This document shows positions 34,211 through 41,034 of a stretch of 41,034 bases of DNA, piece by piece (the first letter of the stretch is position 1; the number at the start of each line of letters is the position of its first letter). Origin of the DNA: Bacteroidales bacterium (GTDB lineage Bacteria > Bacteroidota > Bacteroidia > Bacteroidales > UBA1715); contig JAQICB010000130.1 in the NCBI GenBank assembly GCA_027858745.1, positions 1 to 41,034 of the forward strand, given 5' to 3'. The notes below the pieces were generated by a model. The model saw only the letters and a list, made by a program, of their open reading frames with translations. It made no database searches and had not been told where the DNA came from. A program made the translations under genes and the position numbers.

Positions 34211-34236
34211 ATAGATTTAGTTTAAATGGGAATTAA
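34211..34236 (+). repeat. 26-bp match to the end of the IS630 fragment
   Basis: 22 of 26 bases match 40595-40620, the sequence spanning the stop codon of the IS630 transposase remnant (ATAGATTTAGTT-AA-GGGAATT). It may be the scar of a related element that once sat in the islet. The neighbouring 34110-34135 is a CACACAAACAAAC-type simple tract. The rest of the 241-base gap shows nothing else. Confidence 0.35.
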
Positions 34237-34247
34237 GCTATATAACC

Positions 34248-34937
34248 TCAAATAATTTTGTTAATTGTAACATTAACAAGGTCATTAGGATCAATAATAA
34301 TCTCTGATTCAAATCTTTCTGTGAAGTATGCAATAATAGAATTTTTATCAATGGTGGCTTTCAAAACCATACCACTATCACAATGAAACATTCTTGCATA
34401 ATCCTTCATAAATTTATTTGCAATTTCTTTATCTATTGTCCAACTTAGCCCTGAAGCAGCCTCTTCAGATGATTGACCCGCAGTCCCTCTATAAAGATTT
34501 AAAGTTGCATCAAGTTTTTCAAAATCATTCTTATGCAATATTATTTTTTTATCACAATACCTAAATATTTCAAGAACTTTTGATTGATTAATTTTACCAC
34601 TAAATAAAGAATGCTCTATATTTGACGATTTCCATACATACATAATTCTAAATATATCAGTGAAATCTTTTTTATTAAATAATTTTTTTTCATATATATC
34701 AAGAAGTATATAATCAGCCAATAATGGAATAGCTTTTTGTAATTTTCGCATACTTGCAGGTTTAAATTTTTCAATTTTATCGACAAAACATTCTTTTTGA
34801 AACTCGATAAACTCTTCTATTGTTAGAAGAGGATTCGAACAAAAACAATTTGGTGCATTCTTTATTTCCAAACAATTTTCAAGATATTTAGGTTCAATTT
34901 TTTTTGTATTTTTATCAAACAAATCAGAGAAATCCAT
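34248..34937 (-). CDS. Possible ADP-ribosyltransferase-fold accessory protein
   Basis: 229 residues, cytoplasmic. The N-terminal half (1-135) is helical and unrecognised. The C-terminal half has the strand-by-strand pattern of R-S-E class ADP-ribosyltransferase folds: LYRG (R150), GLSWTIDKEIANKFM (S165 in the STx position), GMVLKATIDKNSIIAYF, and FESEIIIDP with E210-x-E212 in the ExE position. Uncharacterised proteins with the order YRG, SWT, EVIIDP occur in phages and accessory islands. An active toxin, effector or inactive relative cannot be separated by eye. No antitoxin-like partner overlaps it. Its own promoter lies at 34962-34969. Confidence 0.5.
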   Translation of the reverse strand: MDFSDLFDKNTKKIEPKYLENCLEIKNAPNCFCSNPLLTIEEFIEFQKECFVDKIEKFKPASMRKLQKAIPLLADYILLDIYEKKLFNKKDFTDIFRIMYVWKSSNIEHSLFSGKINQSKVLEIFRYCDKKIILHKNDFEKLDATLNLYRGTAGQSSEEAASGLSWTIDKEIANKFMKDYARMFHCDSGMVLKATIDKNSIIAYFTERFESEIIIDPNDLVNVTINKII

Positions 34938-34961
34938 AATGTAGCGTTTAAATTACATCCA

Positions 34962-34969
34962 CAAATATA
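34962..34969 (-). promoter_or_regulatory. -7 box of the ART-like gene
   Basis: Minus strand TATATTTG, 24 bases before the ATG at 34937. The rest of the 319-base spacer to 35256 is AT-rich with only the next gene's promoter. Confidence 0.45.
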
Positions 34970-35211
34970 ACATACACATAGAAAATTATAATTCCAAAAA
35001 ATTCATAATTACTCATTATTTCTCAACAATATTTACATACACCACAAACTCCGCCATATTTTGTCAAAGTAATTATGTGTTTTTGGTATGATGAATTTCT
35101 GGAAATAAAACGAAATTTAATGTCTATAATTTTGTTGGAAATCCAACAACATACACTTATTTTTACCGATTATAAGCTGAGTAAAACACTCGAAAAACAA
35201 GCTAATTGTAA

Positions 35212-35219
35212 TACATTTG
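35212..35219 (+). promoter_or_regulatory. -7 box of the MBL-fold gene
   Basis: TACATTTG, 37 bases before the ATG at 35257. Confidence 0.4.
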
Positions 35220-35256
35220 TTTGTGAGAATATTCTCATATCTAAAAAAGATATAAC

Positions 35257-36042
35257 ATGTTTCGTCTTTCCGTATTAACCGATAACCACGCTGGTGGTAG
35301 TTTTTTAGCCGAACACGGCTTATCGTATCTCATAGAAGTTGACAATACCTGCATTTTATTTGACACCGGACACAGTGATGTATTTTTACAAAATGCGAGC
35401 AAATTAGGATATAAACTCAGGGAAAAAGTTGACTATATTGTGCTCAGCCACGGTCACTGGGATCATGGTGACGGACTGCAACATATCAGTAACAAAAAGC
35501 TTATTTCTCACCCGTCTTCGTTCATGAAACGATACCGGGAACAAGATAGTTCATACATCGGCTTACACCAGTCCCGGGAAGAAATCACTTCATCGTTTGA
35601 GCTGATTGAAAGTTCTTCGCCGTACAATATAACCGATTCTATCTTTTTTTTAGGCGAAGTTCCCCGCACAAACGATTTTGAAGCACGCACAACAACATTT
35701 ATCACTGAAGACAGAAAAGCCGATTTTGTACCTGACGATTCTGCCTTAGCCATTGTTCATAATTCATCGCTCATTGTTATTTCAGGTTGTGCTCATGCCG
35801 GCATTTGCAACACAATAGAATATGCAAAACAAGTAACCGGCATTTCTACAGTACATGCAGTTATTGGTGGTTTTCACCTCAAAAAAGACGATGAACAAAC
35901 CCGCAAAACGGTCGAATATTTACAATCACAGCAGATACAGCACCTCCACCCTTCTCACTGCACCGAACTACCGGCTTTATCGGTGTTGCATCAACAATTA
36001 GGGGCGACTTACCTTACTACCGGAACGGTGAAAGAATTTTAG
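35257..36042 (+). CDS. Metallo-beta-lactamase-fold hydrolase of the dihydropterin-phosphate-synthase-like group
   Basis: 261 residues with the metal-binding motif SHGHWDHGDGL (64-74: H65, H67, D69, H70), FDTGHSD (35-41), SGCAHAGICN, GGFHL and the terminal PSHCTE. This arrangement is that of the subfamily often annotated as 7,8-dihydropterin-6-yl-methyl-4-(beta-D-ribofuranosyl)aminobenzene 5'-phosphate synthase after an archaeal relative; the bacterial function is generally unknown. Single gene with its own promoter, between the accessory islet and argH. Confidence 0.85.
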   Translation: MFRLSVLTDNHAGGSFLAEHGLSYLIEVDNTCILFDTGHSDVFLQNASKLGYKLREKVDYIVLSHGHWDHGDGLQHISNKKLISHPSSFMKRYREQDSSYIGLHQSREEITSSFELIESSSPYNITDSIFFLGEVPRTNDFEARTTTFITEDRKADFVPDDSALAIVHNSSLIVISGCAHAGICNTIEYAKQVTGISTVHAVIGGFHLKKDDEQTRKTVEYLQSQQIQHLHPSHCTELPALSVLHQQLGATYLTTGTVKEF

Positions 36043-36097
36043 AGAAAATTAATAATATCTGATTGTGTAATAACAGTACATTGTGTTTATTCATAAC

Positions 36098-37441
36098 TTA
36101 TGACGTTACTTGTAATAATTGTCGTTTTTTCTCTGTCAGCACATCAAAATTAAATTCATCAAAAATTGTATTGAATTTTCTGCGTATTTCTTCCGTGCAT
36201 AAATTTCCTATACTTCCTTCATGTGTGTGGTTTGCAGACTTATCCGGATTAAATTTTCCTTCCTGAATTTCCAATCCTACTTGTTTATATGCATCACGAA
36301 ACGGCATACCTTCCAATACTCGGCGGTTTACTTCATCAACACTAAACAAATAATCATATTTTGAATCATCCAAAATAGTATCCGAAATTTGAATATGCGA
36401 AAACAATAAATTCGCAATCTCCATACACGAAATAATTTCGTCAAATGCGGGTAAAAAATGTTCTTTTATAAGTTGTAAATCACGATTATAGCCAAAGGGT
36501 AAATTTGTTGTAATATACGCAATTTCAGCAGGCAAAGCCTGTAGTTTATTGCATTTCCCCCGAATCAATTCAAATACATCGGGGTTTTTTTTGTGAGGCA
36601 TAATGCTGGAACCGGTCGTAAATTCATCGGGAAAAGTTACAAAACCAAAATTTTGACTCATAAACATGCACACTTCCATTGCCATTTTCGACAAAGTGCT
36701 GCCAATAGAGGCAATGGCATAACTTACTGTTTTTTCGACCTTACCGCGTCCCATTTGGGCATACATTACATTATAATTCAATTCCTCAAATCCTAACAAA
36801 TCAGTTGTCATGGTACGATTCAATGGAAAGGACGAACCATAGCCCGCAGCTGAACCCAGCGGATTTTGATTGGTAATTTTATACGTCGCCAAAAGCAATT
36901 GTAAATCATCGGACAAACTTTCGGCATAGCAGCCAAACCACAAACCAAAAGACGACGGCATAGCCACTTGTAAATGGGTATATCCCGGAATTAATACATC
37001 AGCATGTTTTTCGCTGAGACTTTGTAATGTAGTAAACAATTGCTGCACAGAGGAAACCGTTTCCTTAATCGCATCACGCATAAAAATCTTCAAATCAACC
37101 AAAACCTGATCGTTTCGCGAGCGACCACTGTGAATTTTCTTTCCCACATCACCCAATTTTCGCGTAAGCAGTAACTCCACTTGCGAATGCACATCTTCCA
37201 CATCATCTTCTATAATAAACTTCCCCGCCTCAATATCAGCATACATATTTCGCAATTCGGCATGCACCAGATTCATTTCCTCACGCGTAAGCAAGCCGAT
37301 AGACTCAAGCATAGTTGTGTGAGCAATATTTCCCAAGACATCAGCTTCGGCAAGAAGCATATCAAATTCCCTGTCTTTTCCCACCGTAAATGCAGAAACC
37401 TGTTCGTGAGCCTGCGAATTTTTTTGCCATAAAGTTGCCAT
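36098..37441 (-). CDS. argH: Argininosuccinate lyase
   Basis: Cleaves argininosuccinate to arginine and fumarate, the last step of arginine synthesis. 447 residues, normal length; fumarase/aspartase superfamily motifs HSGRSRNDQ (104-112), GYTHLQVAMP (153-162) and the mobile catalytic loop GSSIMPHKKNPD (277-288). It follows argE by four bases and is surely co-transcribed with it. No ArgR box was recognised. Confidence 0.96.
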   Translation of the reverse strand: MATLWQKNSQAHEQVSAFTVGKDREFDMLLAEADVLGNIAHTTMLESIGLLTREEMNLVHAELRNMYADIEAGKFIIEDDVEDVHSQVELLLTRKLGDVGKKIHSGRSRNDQVLVDLKIFMRDAIKETVSSVQQLFTTLQSLSEKHADVLIPGYTHLQVAMPSSFGLWFGCYAESLSDDLQLLLATYKITNQNPLGSAAGYGSSFPLNRTMTTDLLGFEELNYNVMYAQMGRGKVEKTVSYAIASIGSTLSKMAMEVCMFMSQNFGFVTFPDEFTTGSSIMPHKKNPDVFELIRGKCNKLQALPAEIAYITTNLPFGYNRDLQLIKEHFLPAFDEIISCMEIANLLFSHIQISDTILDDSKYDYLFSVDEVNRRVLEGMPFRDAYKQVGLEIQEGKFNPDKSANHTHEGSIGNLCTEEIRRKFNTIFDEFNFDVLTEKKRQLLQVTS

Positions 37442-37445
37442 ATAC

Positions 37446-38513
37446 TTATAATTGAAGATTATCTAATAGATTAATATATCCGGTAATTCCCGCTTGAATT
37501 TCCGATTCTAAAATATATTCGTCTGCCGTGTGCGAACGATGTGTATCGCCCGGACCGATTTTAACCGACGGGCATTTGGTAATAAACGCCTGGTCTGACA
37601 AAGTTGGGGAACCAAATAATTCAAAACCAAGCTCTTTCCCCCGTATCACAAGAGGATGATTGAGCGGAATATGTGAGGAATTGAGGCGAAACGAACGAGC
37701 CACAACCTCCGACTGAACATACGATTGCACAATTTCAAAAACCTCCTGATTAGAATACAATTCATTTGTCCGCACATCCACCATAAACGTGCAGGTATCG
37801 GGTATGACATTATGTTGTGTGCCCGCATGAATTCCCGTTACCGTCATTTTTACCGGCCCCAGAAGCTCAGATTTTTTCGGAAAATCAAATAACTTACACC
37901 AGTCAATATCCGGCAAAGCCTTATAAATAGCATTTTCACCCAGATTGTGCGCTGCATGTCCAGCTACACCATGAGCAGTGCAATCCAAAACCAACAAACC
38001 TTTTTCCGCCACCGCCATATTCATACTTGTCGGCTCACCCACAATAGCCACCGCAGGCGATTCAATCTGTGGCATCACCAGTTCCATCCCCTTTTTTCCC
38101 GACACCTCCTCCTCAGCCGAAGCCACAAACAAGAGATTAAAAGGAGTATTGATAGTATAAAAATGCACAAACGTCAGTATTAAACTCACCAAAGGAGCAC
38201 CCGCATCATTACTGCCAAGCCCCGTAATTTTCTCCCCCTCAATCTTCGGCATAAACGGATCATGTTGCCATCCGGCAGAAGGCTTCACGGTATCGTGATG
38301 AGAATTCAACAAAATAACCGGTTTATCCTCAGACCAAAATTGCGAACGAGCAATAACATTATTTTCAATTCGCTCCGTAGGAATAGAATACGAGTCAAAA
38401 AACTCCTGAATAATGCGGGCAGTATTATCCTCCTCCCTACTCAAAGAAGGAGTTTGAATAAGCCTGAGCAACAATTCATGAGCAGAAGCAAATAAATCAG
38501 AATACATATTCAT
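37446..38513 (-). CDS. argE: M20-family deacylase of arginine synthesis (ArgE type)
   Basis: 355 residues of the M20 zinc peptidase family. Metal and catalytic residues: H72-x-D74 (SHHDTV), D103 (GSNDAG), the E134-E136 run (SAEEEVSG), E160 (GEPTS) and the late histidine of the C-terminal part. Its place four bases upstream of argH points to removal of the N-acyl group in arginine synthesis. In several Bacteroidota the acyl group is succinyl and the substrate may be N-succinylcitrulline; acetyl- versus succinyl-specificity cannot be decided here. A second ATG lies two codons in. Confidence 0.8.
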   Translation of the reverse strand: MNMYSDLFASAHELLLRLIQTPSLSREEDNTARIIQEFFDSYSIPTERIENNVIARSQFWSEDKPVILLNSHHDTVKPSAGWQHDPFMPKIEGEKITGLGSNDAGAPLVSLILTFVHFYTINTPFNLLFVASAEEEVSGKKGMELVMPQIESPAVAIVGEPTSMNMAVAEKGLLVLDCTAHGVAGHAAHNLGENAIYKALPDIDWCKLFDFPKKSELLGPVKMTVTGIHAGTQHNVIPDTCTFMVDVRTNELYSNQEVFEIVQSYVQSEVVARSFRLNSSHIPLNHPLVIRGKELGFELFGSPTLSDQAFITKCPSVKIGPGDTHRSHTADEYILESEIQAGITGYINLLDNLQL

Positions 38514-38527
38514 TGAAAATTATATTT

Positions 38528-38535
38528 CAAAAATA
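38528..38535 (-). promoter_or_regulatory. -7 box of argE-argH
   Basis: Minus strand TATTTTTG, 14 bases before the ATG at 38513. Upstream, 38598-38619 is a 9-bp hairpin (CTGAATAAT / ATTATTCAG) that may help end the dtd-mazG transcript. Confidence 0.45.
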
Positions 38536-38688
38536 CAGTATTTTTTAGAGTATCCTTTTGTAATTACAGACAAATTTAAGAAAAGCACTCCCGCAAACTG
38601 AATAATTTGTATTATTCAGTTTCATAAAACAAATACACGATGAAAGTACCAACATGCCTTTGTAATAATTAAGACCGGAGCTCTCCCC

Positions 38689-39012
38689 TCACCGCAACTT
38701 CGGATTCTGCGAATGGCGGTCTGCATCACGGTTTGTTTTTTTGGCAATGTTTTTTTCAAAGGCCTCAGTAAGATCAACACCGGTTTGGTTGGCAAGGCAT
38801 ATCAACACCCACAACACATCGGCCATTTCGTCGGCAAGATTGAGTTCTTCTCCTTTTTTGTTGGATTGGTCGCCATATGTTCGCGACATCACACGGGCAA
38901 GTTCTCCCACTTCTTCGGTAAGCACTGCCATATTGGTTAATTCACTGAAATACCGAACACCATATTGCTGAATCCATTCATCTACTTGTTTTTGTGTTTC
39001 TTCGAGTGTCAT
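38689..39012 (-). CDS. MazG-like nucleotide pyrophosphohydrolase
   Basis: 107 residues of the all-alpha NTP pyrophosphatase superfamily. The metal-binding pattern is EExxE (E33, E34, E37 in LTEEVGELAR) and ExxD (E62, D65 in LADEMADVLW). Such single-domain proteins clear non-canonical nucleotides as house-cleaning enzymes; the exact substrate is unknown. The start codon overlaps the dtd stop by one base (TAATG), so translation is coupled. Confidence 0.88.
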   Translation of the reverse strand: MTLEETQKQVDEWIQQYGVRYFSELTNMAVLTEEVGELARVMSRTYGDQSNKKGEELNLADEMADVLWVLICLANQTGVDLTEAFEKNIAKKTNRDADRHSQNPKLR

Positions 39013-39464
39013 TATATTTTATTTTTAGAATCAATAATAATAGTAACCGGACCGTCATTGCACATATCAATATCCATGTGATGACCAAATTTCCCGGTAT
39101 ATACCGAGCCCGGAATTTTCTTGTGCAAACTCTCCACAAATTCTTCATACAAAGGAACTGCCTGCTCCGGGCGTGCCGCCTGAATATAGGAGGGTCTGTT
39201 TCCTTTTTTGGTTCGAGCATGCAAAGTAAACTGACTGACTACAATCACATCACCTGTAATAGATGCCACCGATTCATTCATTACTCCTTCGGAATCATCA
39301 AAAATACGCAATTGTGAAATTTTTTTCGTTAACCACGCTACATCTTCGGATGAATCGTCATGTTCAATTCCCAATAAAATAAGTAAACCCTTCTGAATAG
39401 CTGATATTGTCTGATTATCAACCGAAACTGAAGCTTGTGAAACACGTTGAATTACTGTTTTCAT
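39012..39464 (-). CDS. dtd: D-aminoacyl-tRNA deacylase
   Basis: Hydrolyses D-amino acids (and mischarged glycine) from tRNA. 150 residues with the two DTD signatures: SQFTL (77-81) and NDGPVT (136-141), containing the Gly-cisPro pair G138-P139. First gene of the dtd-mazG pair, with a -7 box at 39490-39497. Confidence 0.95.
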   Translation of the reverse strand: MKTVIQRVSQASVSVDNQTISAIQKGLLILLGIEHDDSSEDVAWLTKKISQLRIFDDSEGVMNESVASITGDVIVVSQFTLHARTKKGNRPSYIQAARPEQAVPLYEEFVESLHKKIPGSVYTGKFGHHMDIDMCNDGPVTIIIDSKNKI

Positions 39465-39489
39465 AAAAAATCATCTGTTTTATTAGCAT

Positions 39490-39497
39490 CAAAAATA
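39490..39497 (-). promoter_or_regulatory. -7 box of dtd-mazG
   Basis: Minus strand TATTTTTG, about 25 bases before the ATG at 39464. Confidence 0.4.
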
Positions 39498-39568
39498 CTG
39501 AAAAACAATTAATTTCGCTTTGTTGTAATTTTTTTTTATATTTATTGTAATACATTCTAAAAAAATTA

Positions 39569-39576
39569 TATTTTTG
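39569..39576 (+). promoter_or_regulatory. -7 box of tRNA-Gln
   Basis: TATTTTTG, 11 bases before the mature 5' end of the tRNA. Confidence 0.5.
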
Positions 39577-39587
39577 CATCTCCAAAT

Positions 39588-39658
39588 TGTCCCGTGGTGT
39601 AATGGTAACACACCTGTTTTTGGTACAGGCATTCAAGGTTCGAGTCCTTGCGGGACAA
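39588..39658 (+). tRNA. tRNA-Gln(UUG)
   Basis: 71 bases. Acceptor stem TGTCCCG / CGGGACA (39588-39594 with 39651-39657), D-loop with AATGGTAA, anticodon stem CCTGT / ACAGG around loop TTTTGGT (anticodon TTG), T arm CAAGG-TTCGAGT-CCTTG, discriminator A. CCA is not encoded. It has its own promoter and terminator. Confidence 0.97.
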
Positions 39659-39672
39659 CTTTAATAAAATAT

Positions 39673-39706
39673 AAAACCCTGACTTTGATAGAGTTAGGGT
39701 TTTTTG
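39673..39706 (+). terminator. Terminator of tRNA-Gln
   Basis: AAAACCCTGACTT pairs with GAGTTAGGGTTTT (two G-T pairs) around TGAT, followed by a T-run. Confidence 0.8.
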
Positions 39707-39840
39707 TTTAGGGCGTTTTCAAACTATTTTCAAACCACTTAAAAAAAAGTATGATTTTTTTTATTTTTAAACATGTCTTATTGTACAGTTAAAATGTATT
39801 TTATTTGTTTTCCTCCATTTTCAACAATTCAGATACATGA

Positions 39841-40598
39841 ACTGACAATGAAACCATAAGAAAGGTTTTAAAAAAAACGAACTTAAACCTTGGAAGGTAA
39901 GCGAATGGTGTATTCCTGAAGTGCTTAGCGGTCAATTTGTTGCTGATATGGAAAAGGTGCTTGATATTTACAAACTCCCATATGACGAAAAAACACCAGT
40001 GGTTAATATGGATGAATCTCCTGTTCAATTGATTGGTGAGATACGGACAGAATTACCAATGATAGAAGGCAAGGAAAAGATAATCGATTCGGAATATGTA
40101 AGAAATGGGGTATGTGATATTTTCATGGCTATCGAAGCATTAGCAGGTAAAAGGCTTGTCAAAGTAACTGAAACAAGAAAGAAAAAAGATTGGGCAATAT
40201 TCATAAAAGAAATTGCTGACTCATATCCCAATGCAGATAAAATTACATTGATAATGGACAACTTGAATACGCATTACACCGGCTCACTTTATGATGTATT
40301 TAAGCCAGAAGAAGCGAAGTCGTTGGCAGATAGGTTCAACTTTGTATATACGCCTAAGCATGGAAGCTGGCTAAATATCGCAGAAATAGAATTGAATGTA
40401 TTGAAAAGTCAATGTCTGAAAAGGAGGATTCCGGAATTCGATATTGTTAAAAAAGAAGTGGAAGCATGGCAGGAATCCAGAAATAATAAAGGTGCTAAGA
40501 TAAATTGGCGATTTACTAACAATGAAGCAAGAATAAAGCTAAGAAGACTTTACCCGTCAATTGTGATTGACATGACACTAGCTATTAAAAACCCATAG
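39841..40598 (+). pseudogene. IS630-family transposase, 5'-truncated and frameshifted
   Basis: From 39921 the frame encodes a complete DDE domain: PVVNMDES (D31 counted from the GTG at 39921), LIMDNLNTH (D113) and WLNIAEIELNVL (E155), plus the family end KLRRLYPSI. Upstream coding continues (ETIRKVLKK, then NELKPWKVSEWC), but the two parts are in different frames separated at an A8 run (39870-39877), and a TGA stands at 39838. The N-terminal helix-turn-helix domain is missing. The element is probably dead, although A_AAA_AAA is also a classical -1 slip site. It sits about 130 bases after the tRNA-Gln terminator; that gap is AT-rich and shows nothing. Confidence 0.85.
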
Positions 40599-40673
40599 AT
40601 TTAGTTCAACCGGGAATTCACGCTGGGTATTAGGTGGTGGTTGAATTCCTAGTTATGGCTGAATGTTTCTTTA

Positions 40674-40922
40674 AACCTGAGTTCGACGTTATTTTTCGAG
40701 TTCAGATTGATATTTAAAGCAGTTTATCAAGGCAAATTATTGAATAATAGCGAGCTATTGTGAAATAATTTAACGCAGAAAAACTGCTTTTTATGCAAAG
40801 CATACTTTTCCCGCTTATAAACAGCAATCTTCAGCTCGAAAAATAATTTAAAATAACCCGTTATTATTTTATTATTTTTGATTGAACCTCACTATTTATA
40901 AGCGTTCTGAATCTAAAAAATT
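40674..40922. mobile_element. MITE-like element, copy C, with complete structured core
   Basis: The left end (40674-40706, AACCTGAGTTCGACGTT...) matches the inverted right end of copy A at 32 of 33 bases; the right end decays after TCTGAA near 40917-40922. Inside, 40716-40790 is the full two-stem hairpin: AAAGCAGTTT / AAACTGCTTT (10 bp) and AAATTATT / AATAATTT (8 bp). Then TATGC-AAA-GCATA (40792-40804), and from 40840 on a segment (ATTTAAAATAACCCGTTATT) shared with copy A. Relative to A it lacks about 30 bp near the left end and has about 80 bp extra in the middle. It follows the IS630 remnant; the sequence after it to 41034 shows nothing certain. Confidence 0.65.
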
Positions 40923-41034
40923 GGCTTAATAGACAAAAAGTAGGCTAATAATCTCCATAACACTTATTATCATTAGCTTTGGAGCAAATAAAAGCTTATG
41001 AATAAAAAAAGTGTATAAATTGTAACGGAATAAA

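Noticed and set aside
35075-35278. 67-codon frame upstream of the MBL-fold gene
   Set aside because: It overlaps the promoter and start of the MBL-fold gene, has no family resemblance and an unnatural composition.
39588-39780. Integration (att) site in the 3' end of tRNA-Gln
   Set aside because: No second copy of the tRNA 3' end and no integrase gene are seen in the window.
40974-40981. TAGCTTTG, a -7-like box near the right edge
   Set aside because: The only downstream ATG frame inside the window closes after six codons, so nothing supports a transcript.

Overview
The window is chromosomal DNA of a member of the Bacteroidota, probably class Bacteroidia. The evidence is AT-rich DNA, repeated Bacteroidota-type -7 promoter boxes (TAnnTTTG) before many genes, near-absence of Shine-Dalgarno sequences, a cargo protein with a type B type IX secretion (T9SS) sorting domain, a propeller-type sensor of the hybrid two-component class, and a split methylmalonyl-CoA mutase. 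Most genes are ordinary housekeeping or cell-envelope genes. Between them lie repeat-rich spacers, mobile-element remnants and a small accessory islet.

Layout. 1-2.2 kb: start of an IS1595-type transposase leaving the window, a MarC-family membrane protein and a TlpA-like thioredoxin protein. 2.2-7.4 kb: birA, then mutA-mutB (B12-dependent methylmalonyl-CoA mutase) closed by a clear terminator. 7.4-8.2 kb: a repeat spacer with a MITE-like element. 8.2-10.5 kb: queA divergent from a DUF2027/Smr protein. 10.5-15.8 kb: a large propeller sensor that has lost its phosphoacceptor histidine, convergent with a small classical histidine kinase. 16.2-19.9 kb: a Spy/CpxP-like protein, then lpxH-fetA-fetB-CDF, which looks like one transcription unit joining lipid A synthesis to metal efflux. 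20.1-27.6 kb: envelope genes (T9SS cargo, O-antigen ligase-like protein, SPOR protein, AsmA-like protein, a sensor kinase). 27.6-29.7 kb: a truncated secreted-protein gene and typA. 29.7-30.5 kb: a dense repeat spacer. 30.5-32.6 kb: a cobalamin riboswitch ahead of an AspT/YidE-type transporter. 32.6-35.0 kb: an accessory islet of three poorly known genes and a candidate small RNA. 35.2-39.5 kb: a metallo-beta-lactamase-fold enzyme, argE-argH and dtd-mazG. 39.5-41.0 kb: tRNA-Gln, a truncated IS630 transposase and a second MITE-like copy.

Most notable points. (1) A B12 riboswitch precedes an AspT-family carrier in a genome that also carries B12-dependent MutAB here. Some members of this carrier family export succinate, so the switch may open succinate export when the succinate-to-propionate route stalls for lack of B12. 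(2) A dispersed element contains a two-stem hairpin whose arms differ between copies but stay paired (five compensated base pairs in 16), with a conserved apical loop. This points to a selected RNA or single-stranded DNA structure. (3) MutA carries an insertion of eight cysteines in 25 residues. (4) The propeller sensor has a receiver but no histidine box, while its convergent neighbour has the histidine box but no receiver. (5) A promoter, a C-rich-loop hairpin and a terminator in the accessory islet predict a small RNA of about 90 nt. All functional readings come from inspection alone; no database search was run.
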